From [Eubacterium] siraeum (GTDB lineage: Bacteria; Bacillota; Clostridia; Oscillospirales; Ruminococcaceae): a stretch of 64,000 nt of DNA. Under the pieces are notes generated by a model. That model did not search any database and was not told the DNA's origin. It saw nothing but the letters and a program-made list of their open reading frames with translations. The DNA lies in the NCBI GenBank assembly GCA_025150425.1, contig CP102281.1, forward strand, positions 1,178,001 to 1,242,000. Reading direction: 5' to 3'. The translations under genes were made by a program, and so were the position numbers. This document shows positions 1 through 10,054 of the stretch, piece by piece (position 1 is the stretch's first letter; each line of letters starts with the position of its first letter).

Positions 1-1194
1 GTTTCGGAGGATACAAGCGTTACTTATGTAAAGCTGAACAAGAACTTTGCTTATATCTATGACGGCACAAATACCGATTCTGTCAATCCTCCGAATGTGG
101 GTCAGCTTCCCGAAGGCACGCTCGATTATTATAAGAGCGAATGGGACGAATATTATGTCACAACATCGGGCAAGCGATTCCTTAAGGAAGATGCCGACCT
201 TACAAGCGGTGTCGGAATGGGTGAAAATCCTCTTGTTGTCAATGCAATAGGAAATATGGGCGGAGATTCGTTCATACAGATGGCGCTGGAGGATCGCTCG
301 TCATTTACCGTTACGCCTATCGGAAACGACTATTATTCCGGTTATGACGGCGAGTTCAACCTTGATGATTTCACGGCTACTCATATCAACATCACGTTTG
401 ATAATATAACCTCGGTTACTGCACTTCCCGATTTTGACAACTGTACAGTGTTCAGTGCGGGTGAGTGGCAGCAGGTAGACGTTGACGGCGTTATGAAGTT
501 CCGGCTCGTGCTTAAATTAAGACAGCCGGGAGTTTATGCTGGAAACAGCGCCACATACGACAGCGAAGGCAATCTGCTGTTCAAGTTCGAGATACTTACA
601 AACGACATCAGTAATATGACTATAGTAATAGATCCCGGTCACGGTGTGACTGAGTACGGCTATGACGATCCCGGTGCGATAGGACATATTGAAGAAGCAG
701 GCGCAAACCTTGCGGTAGCAAAGCTGGTTGAATCAAAGCTCAAGGCTCTCGGCGTAAACGTTGTAAGGCTCAAGACCGAAAGCGAATTCTACGACACAAA
801 ACGCAGACCTTATTATGCCCGTGATTACGGCTGTGATTTATACATAGCCATTCATTCAAACAAGGCCGGTTCGGAAAGTCCGAGAGGAACAGAGTGCTAT
901 TATTACACATCGTACTCTCAGCCGCTCGCCGAGTCGCTCACAAGGCACGTTTCGTCATATTTCAGCAATAATGTTTATTCGGACGGAGCAAACTGCAACA
1001 GAGGAGCGCAGTACAGCTATATGTGGACAACAAAACAGCAGGATTTCCCGTCGGTACTTATAGAAATGGGATTTGTCAGCAACTATGAGGATGCGATGGC
1101 TCTTGCAAATTCGACCGATCAGGACGGTATAGCACAGGCTATTGTTGACGGAATAAAGGAATATGTAACAAGAAGCGGCGTATCATCATATTGA
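1..1194 (+). CDS. N-acetylmuramoyl-L-alanine amidase, 5' truncated by window edge
   Basis: Zinc amidase of the Amidase_3 family, which cuts the bond between N-acetylmuramic acid and the peptide stem of peptidoglycan and acts outside the membrane. The frame is open from base 1, so the true start and any signal peptide lie upstream of the window. The catalytic domain begins near base 616. It shows the zinc-ligand motif DPGHG at 631-645, a glutamate in IEEAG, a histidine in AIHSN, and the catalytic glutamate in IEMGFVSN close to the C-terminus. The preceding roughly 170 codons look like a beta-rich accessory module, possibly AMIN-like; this is tentative. A terminator follows at 1208, so this gene ends its transcription unit. 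Whether it is a housekeeping, sporulation or germination amidase cannot be told without the N-terminus. Confidence 0.9.
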   Translation, partial: VSEDTSVTYVKLNKNFAYIYDGTNTDSVNPPNVGQLPEGTLDYYKSEWDEYYVTTSGKRFLKEDADLTSGVGMGENPLVVNAIGNMGGDSFIQMALEDRSSFTVTPIGNDYYSGYDGEFNLDDFTATHINITFDNITSVTALPDFDNCTVFSAGEWQQVDVDGVMKFRLVLKLRQPGVYAGNSATYDSEGNLLFKFEILTNDISNMTIVIDPGHGVTEYGYDDPGAIGHIEEAGANLAVAKLVESKLKALGVNVVRLKTESEFYDTKRRPYYARDYGCDLYIAIHSNKAGSESPRGTECYYYTSYSQPLAESLTRHVSSYFSNNVYSDGANCNRGAQYSYMWTTKQQDFPSVLIEMGFVSNYEDAMALANSTDQDGIAQAIVDGIKEYVTRSGVSSY

Positions 1195-1207
1195 TATTCC
1201 TGTGTTT

Positions 1208-1240
1208 AAAAATGCGGCAAGTTAAAATTGCCGCATTTTT
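1208..1240 (+). terminator. Intrinsic terminator after the amidase gene
   Basis: A 13-bp perfect stem (AAAAATGCGGCAA paired with TTGCCGCATTTTT) with a 7-nt loop ends in a T run. The A and T tracts are symmetric, so it could work in both directions. Confidence 0.9.
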
Positions 1241-1272
1241 AGTATACTTTCTGCAAAAGAAACAAAAAATAC

Positions 1273-1301
1273 TTGCAATTTGCGACGTTCTTTGATATAA
1301 T
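1273..1301 (+). promoter_or_regulatory. Sigma-A promoter for purA
   Basis: TTGCAA at 1273-1278 and TATAAT at 1296-1301 are separated by 17 bp. They lie about 75 bp upstream of purA and downstream of the amidase terminator. No purine riboswitch fold was recognised in the short leader. Confidence 0.75.
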
Positions 1302-1360
1302 AACAATGTACTATGCGAAAGGACAGATTTCCTTAGCGGATACGATACTAATTTAATTAA

Positions 1361-2653
<1,293 letters not shown>

Positions 2654-2687
2654 CAAATACGATAACAATACTGTAGGACGTGTTTTA

Positions 2688-3452
2688 TTGAATATACTTT
2701 TTATCGGGGATGTTGTAGGACAGAAATCCTGCGCTAATCTCAGAGAAAAATTACCGCTACTCAAAAAAGAGTATAATATTGATACCGTTATTGTGAATGG
2801 CGAAAATTCTGCTGACGGTAACGGCATTACGCCCGTTACCGCAAAATACCTTTTAGAAAGCGGAGCCGATGTTATTACTACCGGCAATCATTGTTTCCGC
2901 AGAAAAGAGATGGACGCTTTTTACGAAACGTCGGATTTTGTTATCCGCCCTGCGAATTTTCCGGATGATGTTGTCGGTAAAGGATATACGATTCTTGACC
3001 ACGGGAGATATTCCGTATGCGTCATTAATCTTATGGGTGTGGTTTTCATGCAGAACCTTGAAAATCCGTTCCACTGTATCGACAGGATTCTGAGTGAAGT
3101 GAAGTCAAAGGTGATCATCGTTGATTTTCACGCTGAGGCAACATCTGAGAAAAGAGCGCTCGGACACTATCTGACGGGCAGAGTATCGGCGGTGCTTGGT
3201 ACTCATACTCACGTCCAGACAGCCGATGAAGAGATTCTTGGCGGTCATACAGGTTACATCACCGATGTCGGAATGACAGGTGTAACAGATTCCGTACTGG
3301 GAATCAAAAAAGAGATTATTATCAGCAATATGATGACAGGCTATCCGCAGAGATATGAATACGCAGACGGCGACTATTTTATTTGCGGCGTTGTCGTATC
3401 TGTTGATGAAAAAAGCGGTATCTGTACCTCTATCAAGAGAATCAGATACTGA
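2688..3452 (+). CDS. ymdB: YmdB-family metallophosphoesterase (TIGR00282)
   Basis: A 254-residue calcineurin-like phosphoesterase. In Bacillus subtilis YmdB hydrolyses 2',3'-cyclic nucleotides and affects motility and biofilm switching; that role is from the family and was not tested here. Metal-binding motifs typical of the family are visible: GDVVG at the N-terminus, NGEN near residue 39, TTGNH near residue 66, DFHAEA near residue 147 and GTHTHVQT near residue 172. The start is a TTG, with MNILFIGD matching the family N-terminus. It sits between purA and spoVS, an order seen in other Clostridia. Confidence 0.93.
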   Translation: MNILFIGDVVGQKSCANLREKLPLLKKEYNIDTVIVNGENSADGNGITPVTAKYLLESGADVITTGNHCFRRKEMDAFYETSDFVIRPANFPDDVVGKGYTILDHGRYSVCVINLMGVVFMQNLENPFHCIDRILSEVKSKVIIVDFHAEATSEKRALGHYLTGRVSAVLGTHTHVQTADEEILGGHTGYITDVGMTGVTDSVLGIKKEIIISNMMTGYPQRYEYADGDYFICGVVVSVDEKSGICTSIKRIRY

Positions 3453-3474
3453 ATAAATTACCGGGAGGTTTAAA

Positions 3475-3735
3475 ATGGAAGTAGTAAAAGTTTCAGCAAA
3501 ATCCGTTCCAAAGTCGGTTGCAGGCGCTATAGCAGCAGTTATTCGTGAAAACGGCGAAGTTGAAGTTCAGGCTGTAGGCGCAGGTGCTTCTAATCAGGCA
3601 GTAAAAGCTATTGCAATATCCAGAAGCTATATGGCTTTATCCGGCGTGGATCTTGTTTGCATTCCCGCTTTCACAACTGTCAGCATTGACGGTGAAGAAC
3701 GCACTGCGATGAAGTTCATCGTTGAATGCAGATAA
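3475..3735 (+). CDS. spoVS: Stage V sporulation protein S
   Basis: An 86-residue protein with the full SpoVS pattern (MEVVKVSAKSVPKSVAGAIA at the start, then an Alba-like fold). In B. subtilis SpoVS affects septation and spore coat or cortex formation, and the Alba-like fold suggests nucleic acid binding. The start follows a strong GGGAGG ribosome site. It lies 22 bp after ymdB and is followed by a terminator. It is one of the clearest signs that the organism forms spores. Confidence 0.95.
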   Translation: MEVVKVSAKSVPKSVAGAIAAVIRENGEVEVQAVGAGASNQAVKAIAISRSYMALSGVDLVCIPAFTTVSIDGEERTAMKFIVECR

Positions 3736-3792
3736 GCAATTATCATTATTGTTTAATGTAATTAAGAGGAGAATTTTTCCGGAATTCCGGGG

Positions 3793-3827
3793 CCGCTCTG
3801 ACGTATTTTGTCAGGGCGGATTTTTTT
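3793..3827 (+). terminator. Intrinsic terminator after spoVS
   Basis: CCGCTCTGAC pairs with GTCAGGGCGG (one G-T pair) across a 7-nt loop, followed by seven Ts. Just upstream, at 3779-3790, lies a perfect 12-bp palindrome, CCGGAATTCCGG, of unknown purpose. Confidence 0.85.
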
Positions 3828-3878
3828 GCATATAATACGCCTTACTGTAAATTATATTGATATAGTACGGAGGACTTT

Positions 3879-4406
3879 ATGACGGATATAATTGTAATTG
3901 ACAGTGAGGAATCACTGTCCCTGCTTATAGCGGAAACACTTTCACGTTCATTTTCGGTACGGTTTTATAATATGAATTCAATGTATCTGTCGGGGGAGGG
4001 CAATGCTGTAAACTTGTGGCGAACCGATTCTCTGCATGGACTTGTAACGGATGATTGCATTGTTGTAATGGGTGAAAATACTGCGGCTATTCCAAGACTT
4101 ATACCCGACACGGCGGTAATAATAGCAAACGCTCTCAACAAAGAACAGATGAATACTTTGTCATATCTGACGTGTAATGTGATAACTTGCGGAAATCTTA
4201 TAATGGATACGGTTTCATATACAAGTATTACAGATGAGGAAATATCGGTTTCATTCGGCAGGACGGTTACCACGCTTGACGGCGATGAAATACAGCCGTT
4301 TGAAATCCCCGTAAAGAGAAACGGCGCTGAGAGCCTGTACGAGATTATGGCAGTCACTGCTTTACGTCTGCTGACCGGCGATAATTCGATTATAGAAGAA
4401 GTGTAA
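3879..4406 (+). CDS. Conserved-looking protein of unknown function
   Basis: A 175-residue soluble protein that I cannot name. The start follows GGAGG with good spacing. It has no signal peptide, membrane segment or cysteine motif. It opens with an alternating hydrophobic stretch (DIIVIDSEESLSLLIAETL). The C-terminal half has the string NVITCGNLIMDTVSYTS and a later ESLYEIMAVTALRLLTG, which faintly recalls the substrate-binding part of Mur-ligase-like proteins; this is impression only. It stands alone between the spoVS terminator and the asp23 promoter. Codon use is like its neighbours, so nothing suggests recent transfer. Confidence 0.7.
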   Translation: MTDIIVIDSEESLSLLIAETLSRSFSVRFYNMNSMYLSGEGNAVNLWRTDSLHGLVTDDCIVVMGENTAAIPRLIPDTAVIIANALNKEQMNTLSYLTCNVITCGNLIMDTVSYTSITDEEISVSFGRTVTTLDGDEIQPFEIPVKRNGAESLYEIMAVTALRLLTGDNSIIEEV

Positions 4407-4444
4407 AGTGTATTGAAGAGATGAATAAAATATAGCTTATGCAC

Positions 4445-4473
4445 TTGTATTTTTCTCGTGTCTGGTGTATAAT
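4445..4473 (+). promoter_or_regulatory. Sigma-A promoter for the asp23-nusB-xse-isp-dxs run
   Basis: TTGTAT at 4445-4450 and TATAAT at 4468-4473 have a 17-bp spacer. The leader to asp23 (about 95 nt) contains a small GTGCC/GGCAC hairpin near 4502 and a GCCT/AGGC hairpin close to the ribosome site. No other convincing promoter was seen before recN ends, so this may drive a very long transcript. Confidence 0.7.
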
Positions 4474-4574
4474 GTATATAATAGCATTATAGTAGTTAAG
4501 TGTGCCCTTTGGCACGGATACTGTTATTTACGGTTACGCAGTGCATATTTGCCTGCGGGAAAGGCAGTTAATCT

Positions 4575-4946
4575 ATGAATAAAAAAGTTAATAATACAGG
4601 CGCAAGTCTGAGAATATCAAATGATGTGCTTACAAAAATCGCAGAGGTTGCGGCAACCGAAATAAGAGGCGTTGCGTCTGAGGGCGAGCATCTTGTTATC
4701 TGCGACAAGAATATGGCTCAGTTTACGGGAAAAATTATGCCTCAGTCACCGGTTAAGGCAGTACTGAAAAACGATGCTGTCGAGGTTACAGTAAGCATTG
4801 TTGTGTTGCAGGGCTTCAAGGCGGAGAATGTAGCACGCTCCGTACAGGAGAGCGTAAAGTCTGCTATACAGAATATGGCAGGCATATCCGTATCTAAGGT
4901 AAATGTAAAAATTGCTGATATTATGCTTTCAAAATCAGCTGATTAA
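4575..4946 (+). CDS. Asp23/Gls24 family envelope stress protein
   Basis: A 123-residue Asp23/Gls24 (DUF322) protein. The fold is recognisable from SLRISNDVLTKIAEVAATE followed by GVAS, and the C-terminal VQESVKSAIQNMAGI segment. Family members are small cytoplasmic or membrane-associated proteins linked to envelope stress; a copy just before nusB is a common arrangement in Clostridia and Bacilli. It is preceded by a promoter and a weak purine-rich ribosome site, with nusB 18 bp downstream. Confidence 0.9.
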   Translation: MNKKVNNTGASLRISNDVLTKIAEVAATEIRGVASEGEHLVICDKNMAQFTGKIMPQSPVKAVLKNDAVEVTVSIVVLQGFKAENVARSVQESVKSAIQNMAGISVSKVNVKIADIMLSKSAD

Positions 4947-4964
4947 ATAAAGGAAACAGATTAA

Positions 4965-5396
4965 ATGACAGAAAGAAAACTTACACGTCACGAAATGAGA
5001 GAAGCGGCTTTGCTCATTCTCTTTCAGATGAAGCTTAACCCCGAAACGCTTGACGAGATACTGGAGGACTGCAAAGAGTCCTTTGAGATGGAATACAATT
5101 CCCAGTCGGTGAAGCTGGCGAAGGGTGTTGCAGAGCATGAAGATGAGCTGAATGGCATCATCGAAAGCTATTCACCCTCAAGAAAGCTCGACAGAATTTC
5201 GTACATAAACCTTGCTATTATGAAAATAGCACTGTATGAAATGAAATACTGCCCGTCCGTACCCGATAAGGTGGCCATAAACGAGGCAATAGAATTTGCA
5301 AAGGAATATGCCGACAAGACAGATGTACGCTTTATAAACGGCGTTCTCAATTCATATTATAAGGACAATCCGACAAAGGAACAGCCTGATGCCTGA
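4965..5396 (+). CDS. nusB: Transcription antitermination factor NusB
   Basis: A 143-residue all-helical protein that binds boxA RNA with NusE (S10) and supports antitermination in rRNA operons. The N-terminal RHEMREAALLILFQ and the C-terminal VAINEAIEFAKEYADKTD-type motif are diagnostic. The stop codon overlaps xseA by 8 bases, so translation is coupled. It is part of the asp23-nusB-xseA-xseB-ispA run. Confidence 0.96.
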   Translation: MTERKLTRHEMREAALLILFQMKLNPETLDEILEDCKESFEMEYNSQSVKLAKGVAEHEDELNGIIESYSPSRKLDRISYINLAIMKIALYEMKYCPSVPDKVAINEAIEFAKEYADKTDVRFINGVLNSYYKDNPTKEQPDA

Positions 5397-6609
5397 TTTT
5401 TTTACCGTAACGGTTTCTCAGGTGACAAGACGGCTTTCGATGATAGTAAAGGGCGATAAGGCTCTGAACGATTTGTATGTTTCGGGCGAGATTTCGAATT
5501 TTACCCTGCATAAAGCGTCAGGACATATGTATTTCACGTTGAAGGACGAAACGGCTTCAATAAAATGCGTTATGTTTGCAGGTAATGCCCGCAGTCTTGA
5601 TTTCACTCCGTACAGCGGCCAGAGCGTAATCGTTCACGGAAGCGTGAATGTTTACGAGCGTGACGGAGCTAATCAGATTTATGTCACTGATATGATTGAA
5701 AGGGGACAGGGTGAGCTTGCTCTTGCGTATGAACAGGCAAAGCGTGAGCTTGAGGCAGGCGGATATTTCAATAAAAAGCGTCCCATACCGAAACAGCCGA
5801 AAAAGGTTTGCCTTATAACCGCTGAAAAGGGTGCGGCACTTCAGGATATGCTGAATATCATTGCAAGACGAAGACCTATACTGGAAGTGGTTTTTATTCC
5901 CGTAACGGTACAGGGAGCATACGCACCGTCAACCCTTATCAAAGCGTTGGCTCTGGCTCAGAGTACAGGCTCGGATCTTATCATTATCGGCAGGGGCGGA
6001 GGCTCGGCAGAGGACTTGTCGTGCTTTAACGATGTCGGATATGCAAAGGCACTGTACAACAGCGAGATTCCGACAATTTCCGCTGTAGGACACGAAACGG
6101 ATTTTACCATTTCCGATTTCGTAGCGGATTTCAGAGCGCCCACACCGTCTGCGGCGGCTGAGATAGCTACTGCGGTTACCTGCGATGATCTTTCGGAGCA
6201 TATCGAGCTTGTTTATGACAGGCTCAGCGATATTATCCATTCAAAGACAGACAGCTACGAACAGCTTATAGACAGTATACAAAGGCACATTTCAGCTTAC
6301 AGCCCCGGACAAAGAATAGAAAGATCCGAAAGGGAGCTTGTGCTTATAAGCGGTAAAATCAGAACGGCAACCGACGCAGTTATTACAAAAAACAGCGTGT
6401 TGCTTGACAATTATTCGGACAAGATAGAGGCGTTAAGCCCGATAAACGTGTTGAAACGTGGATACAGTGCAGTAACCAAAAACAACAGCGCCGTAAACAG
6501 TATCGGTGATATCGAACAAAACGATACCGTTGAGATACTATTTGCGGACGGTACGGCTACAGCACAGATAAAGGAAATACACGAAAATAATAAGGAGTGT
6601 TTTAGATGA
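5389..6609 (+). CDS. xseA: Exodeoxyribonuclease VII large subunit
   Basis: Catalytic subunit of the single-strand nuclease Exo VII, 406 residues. An N-terminal OB fold (roughly residues 1-100, including FTLHKASGHMYFTLKD) is followed by the catalytic domain with LIIIGRGGGSAEDL near residue 195 and SAVGHETDFTISDFVAD-type residues near 235, then a coiled region that binds the small subunits. It overlaps nusB by 8 bases and xseB by 4 bases, which favours matched synthesis of the two subunits. Confidence 0.96.
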   Translation: MPDFFTVTVSQVTRRLSMIVKGDKALNDLYVSGEISNFTLHKASGHMYFTLKDETASIKCVMFAGNARSLDFTPYSGQSVIVHGSVNVYERDGANQIYVTDMIERGQGELALAYEQAKRELEAGGYFNKKRPIPKQPKKVCLITAEKGAALQDMLNIIARRRPILEVVFIPVTVQGAYAPSTLIKALALAQSTGSDLIIIGRGGGSAEDLSCFNDVGYAKALYNSEIPTISAVGHETDFTISDFVADFRAPTPSAAAEIATAVTCDDLSEHIELVYDRLSDIIHSKTDSYEQLIDSIQRHISAYSPGQRIERSERELVLISGKIRTATDAVITKNSVLLDNYSDKIEALSPINVLKRGYSAVTKNNSAVNSIGDIEQNDTVEILFADGTATAQIKEIHENNKECFR

Positions 6610-6782
6610 GCTTTGAAACGGCCATGAAAAGACTTGATGAAATCTCAGTGCAGATGGAACAGCCCGATATAACACTTGACAATTCGATGAAGTGTTATAA
6701 AGAAGCGGTCGAGCTTATAGCTTTTTGCCGTAAGTATATTGATGAAGCAAAGCTGACGGTACAGAAACTGGAAGAGGTTTAA
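6606..6782 (+). CDS. xseB: Exodeoxyribonuclease VII small subunit
   Basis: A 58-residue protein read from ATG at 6606, overlapping the xseA stop (ATGA) and ending 1 base before ispA. It begins MSFETAMKRLDEI and contains the MEQPDITLDNSMKCYKEA stretch and the C-terminal LTVQKLEEV typical of XseB, a short helical hairpin that packs on the large subunit. The length is slightly under the usual 65-80 residues. Several small subunits bind each XseA. Position and motif together make the call secure. Confidence 0.93.
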   Translation: MSFETAMKRLDEISVQMEQPDITLDNSMKCYKEAVELIAFCRKYIDEAKLTVQKLEEV

Positions 6783-6783
6783 A

Positions 6784-7692
6784 ATGACAGCAGAGAAGTA
6801 CACCTTTCCTGTAACCGACGGCGGATTTGACGCTGTGTTCAGGGAATACCGTGCAATTTTTGAGAAGCAGCTTAGAACGGTATGTGATTCATTCTGTGAT
6901 AACGGTGCAAAATACAAGGCTCTTTATGATGCGGCGTCATACAGCCTTGAGGCAGGTGGAAAACGCATAAGACCCGTGCTTGCTTTTGAAATGTGCAGAG
7001 TGTGCGGCGGAGATATAAACGATGCCGTGCCTGCCGCTGTTGCCGTTGAGATGATCCATACATTCTCGCTTATTCACGATGATCTTCCTTGTATGGACAA
7101 TGACGATATGAGAAGAGGCAGACCGAGCTGTCATAAGGCACACGGCGAGGCTGTGGCACTGCTGGCAGGTGATGCATTATCTGCCTACGCAGGTAAATAT
7201 ATCTGCGACAGCGACTTATCCGCCGAAAAAAAGACGGCTATGATAAAAGAACTGTATGACAGGACGCTCGGCATGATAGAGGGGCAGACAATAGACACGG
7301 ACGGAAAATTCGACACGCTTGACGGATTGCTGTCAATGTACGAAATGAAGACCTCCGAGCTTCTTACTGCGGCTTCTGTTATGGGATGTATAGCGGCAGG
7401 CGCAGATGAGGAAAAAATATCGGCGGCAAGAGCCTATGCGCACGATGTCGGACTTGCTTTTCAGATTGTGGACGATATTCTTGACGTTACATCTACAGTG
7501 GAAGAACTCGGTAAGCCTATAGGCAGTGACGCACAGCAGGAAAAGACTACAAGCGTTACTCTTTTAGGACTTGATAAAGCAAGGGAGCTTGCAAAAAAAT
7601 ATACCGAAGGGGCTGAAAACGCACTTTCGGCATTTGAAAACAACGAGTTTTTGTGCCGGCTTACCGATTTGCTATTAAACAGAAAAAATTGA
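6784..7692 (+). CDS. ispA: Polyprenyl (farnesyl/geranyl) diphosphate synthase
   Basis: Chain-elongating prenyltransferase that condenses isopentenyl diphosphate with allylic diphosphates. The 302 residues include the first aspartate-rich motif DDLPCMDND (residues 99-107, with the two extra residues typical of bacterial farnesyl synthases), GGKRIRP near residue 58 and the second motif IVDDILDVT near residue 230. It is adjacent to xseB and shares a run with dxs, so precursor supply and chain growth are genetically linked. Exact product length (C15 or C20) cannot be read with certainty. Confidence 0.94.
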   Translation: MTAEKYTFPVTDGGFDAVFREYRAIFEKQLRTVCDSFCDNGAKYKALYDAASYSLEAGGKRIRPVLAFEMCRVCGGDINDAVPAAVAVEMIHTFSLIHDDLPCMDNDDMRRGRPSCHKAHGEAVALLAGDALSAYAGKYICDSDLSAEKKTAMIKELYDRTLGMIEGQTIDTDGKFDTLDGLLSMYEMKTSELLTAASVMGCIAAGADEEKISAARAYAHDVGLAFQIVDDILDVTSTVEELGKPIGSDAQQEKTTSVTLLGLDKARELAKKYTEGAENALSAFENNEFLCRLTDLLLNRKN

Positions 7693-7725
7693 CAGTGGAA
7701 TATAACCCCGGAGGGTCAGACATAA

Positions 7726-8229
7726 ATGAGAACTGATCAGATCAATGTTATCCTGCTGATTGCACTTATCAGCTGGGGTACTGCACAGATTTTAAAAACG
7801 TTGATACATTTCATAAAGACGAAGAACTTTAAAGCGGAACGTCTTACGGGTGCGGGCGGTATGCCGTCGGCACATTCGGCTACCGTATGTGCGACAGCAA
7901 TAACCACTTGCAGAGTCTGCGGAATATGCTCGCCTGAGTTTGCGCTTGCTATGATACTTGCCATGGTGGTAATGTATGATGCTATGGGTGTAAGACGATC
8001 TGCAGGACTTCAGGCTAAGGAAATCAATCGTCTGAGGCGTGTCGTCAATGAGCTTGACGAGGAATTTATGGACAAGTTCGACGATAAGGTTGACGAGATT
8101 GAAGAAAAGAAGCCTGAAGAAATACACGAACTGAAGGAATTTCTCGGACATACGCCGCTTGAGGTGCTCTGCGGCGCATTGCTCGGAATACTTATAGCTA
8201 TGGCTGTACCGATACAGGTGGTCGGCTGA
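7726..8229 (+). CDS. Divergent PAP2 family (DUF212) membrane protein
   Basis: A 167-residue membrane protein of the DivPAP2 family, distantly related to acid phosphatases of type PAP2. It shows an N-terminal membrane segment, the conserved GGMPSAHSATVCA stretch near residue 45 (phosphatase-like SAH motif), a second membrane segment, a charged linker rich in Glu/Asp/Lys (residues 103-135) and a C-terminal hydrophobic segment. Its place between ispA and dxs suggests a role on isoprenoid diphosphates, which is inference; no family member's substrate is assumed here. Good GGAGG ribosome site. Confidence 0.88.
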   Translation: MRTDQINVILLIALISWGTAQILKTLIHFIKTKNFKAERLTGAGGMPSAHSATVCATAITTCRVCGICSPEFALAMILAMVVMYDAMGVRRSAGLQAKEINRLRRVVNELDEEFMDKFDDKVDEIEEKKPEEIHELKEFLGHTPLEVLCGALLGILIAMAVPIQVVG

Positions 8230-8253
8230 TAGAATAATATCGGGAGATACAAT

Positions 8254-10053
8254 TTGATACTGAAAAACGATATGTCCGCCGAGTATTTGAAATCGCTTAC
8301 TCCCGAACAACGAAAAAAGCTGTGTTCGGAGATAAGACAGTTACTTGTGAAAACGGTAACGGTAAACGGCGGTCATCTTGCGTCAAACCTCGGTACAGTT
8401 GAACTTACGGTGGCAATGCACACCGTGTTTGACTCTCCGAAGGATAAATTTGTTTTTGATGTAGGACATCAGTCCTATACACATAAGATAATTACGGGCA
8501 GAGCGGGAAAAATGAATACTCTGCGCTGTGAGGGCGGTATTTCCGGATTTCCGAAGGCGGAAGAATCCGAGCATGACGCTTTTATCGGCGGTCACAGCAG
8601 TATTTCTATTTCTGCGGCACTCGGTATTGCCGAGGCCATGAGGTCAGACGGCGACGATCACAGCGTTGTTGCTGTTATCGGCGACGGCGCATTAACCGGC
8701 GGGGAGGCTTACGAAGGTCTTAACAATGCCGGAAAAAGCCGTTGTAATCTGATAGTGGTGCTGAACGATAACGAGATGTCGATTTCCAAAAATACCGGTG
8801 CGCTCGCTTTGTATCTGGCACAGATACGTTCTACAAGAAAATATTACAGCACAAAGAATTCCGTAAAGAATGTTCTTGATAAAACACCGATAATAGGAAA
8901 AGGCATCGGAAAAGCGGTAAAAGGCACTAAGCAGCTGCTGAAATATGCGATTTATCATTCAAACCTGTTTGAAGATTTAGGCTTTAAATATTTGGGACCG
9001 ATAGACGGTCATAATCTTGATGAGCTGACAGAGGCACTTATGGTTGCAAAAATGATGCAGCGTCCGTGCCTTGTTCATATTTATACAAAAAAAGGTAAAG
9101 GCTATGCTCCCGCAGAGGATAATTCGGGAGAATATCACGGTTTGCCGCCTAAAAAAGACGATGATAACAATTGCAAAGGTGAGTGCTTTACAGACGCTTT
9201 CGGAAAAGCTCTGCTCTCATTTGCCGATAATGACAACAGCATATATGCTGTTACAGCTGCTATGAAATACGGAACAGGGCTTCAGCATTTTTACAAGGCT
9301 TTTCCGGAGCGTTTCTTTGATGTCGGTATTGCGGAGCAGCACGCAGTGACTTTTTCGGCAGGACTTGCAAGTCAGGGTAAGCTGCCCGTGTTTGCGGTGT
9401 ATTCTTCATTTCTTCAGCGGTCGTATGACCAGCTTATACACGATTGTGCAATAGAAAAACGTCATGTTGTGCTTGGAATAGACAGAGCAGGATTTGTCGG
9501 TGAGGACGGTGAAACGCATCACGGCTTGTTTGATGTTGCGATGCTCACGACTGTACCCGGCGTCACCGTGTATTCGCCGTCAGATACGGCGGAGCTTTCA
9601 CAGTGTCTTGAGCAGGCTCTTTACAAGGATAAAGGCGTAGTTGCCGTAAGATACCCAAGAGGTTGCGAGCTATACCGTTCAGGCACGAAGGCGTACAGCG
9701 ACTTCAGGCACGTTTCAAATAAAAGCAGAAAGCTGATTTTCACATACGGCAGAATATCCGCCTACGCCTATACCGTTCACGGTGTCGATGTTTTACAGGC
9801 AATAAAAATTTTCCCTATCGCCGATGAAATAATTGATATTTGTCTTGCTTATGATGAAATATATGCCTTTGAGGAAGGCGAAAGAGAGGGCGGAATTGCT
9901 CAGAAGCTGTGTACCGCTCTGGCTCTTGCCGGATATAAAGGCAGGTTTACCATAACGGCGGTTGACGGATTTGTCCGTCATGCCGATGTTGCGACACAGC
10001 TGCATAACGCAATGCTCGACGCAGACGGAATGAGAAAAATTACAGGAGAATAA
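8254..10053 (+). CDS. dxs: 1-deoxy-D-xylulose-5-phosphate synthase
   Basis: Thiamine diphosphate enzyme that condenses pyruvate with glyceraldehyde 3-phosphate, the entry step of the MEP isoprenoid pathway. The 599 residues are slightly short for the family. VFDVGHQSYTHK lies near residue 68, the TPP motif begins with GDGALTGGEA near 143 and ends with LNDNEMSIS near 170, and the second domain has GIAEQHAVTFSAGLA near 352. The start is TTG behind a CGGGAG ribosome site. tlyA starts 1 base after the stop. ispA and the DivPAP2 gene lie directly upstream. Confidence 0.96.
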   Translation: MILKNDMSAEYLKSLTPEQRKKLCSEIRQLLVKTVTVNGGHLASNLGTVELTVAMHTVFDSPKDKFVFDVGHQSYTHKIITGRAGKMNTLRCEGGISGFPKAEESEHDAFIGGHSSISISAALGIAEAMRSDGDDHSVVAVIGDGALTGGEAYEGLNNAGKSRCNLIVVLNDNEMSISKNTGALALYLAQIRSTRKYYSTKNSVKNVLDKTPIIGKGIGKAVKGTKQLLKYAIYHSNLFEDLGFKYLGPIDGHNLDELTEALMVAKMMQRPCLVHIYTKKGKGYAPAEDNSGEYHGLPPKKDDDNNCKGECFTDAFGKALLSFADNDNSIYAVTAAMKYGTGLQHFYKAFPERFFDVGIAEQHAVTFSAGLASQGKLPVFAVYSSFLQRSYDQLIHDCAIEKRHVVLGIDRAGFVGEDGETHHGLFDVAMLTTVPGVTVYSPSDTAELSQCLEQALYKDKGVVAVRYPRGCELYRSGTKAYSDFRHVSNKSRKLIFTYGRISAYAYTVHGVDVLQAIKIFPIADEIIDICLAYDEIYAFEEGEREGGIAQKLCTALALAGYKGRFTITAVDGFVRHADVATQLHNAMLDADGMRKITGE

Positions 10054-10054
10054 G

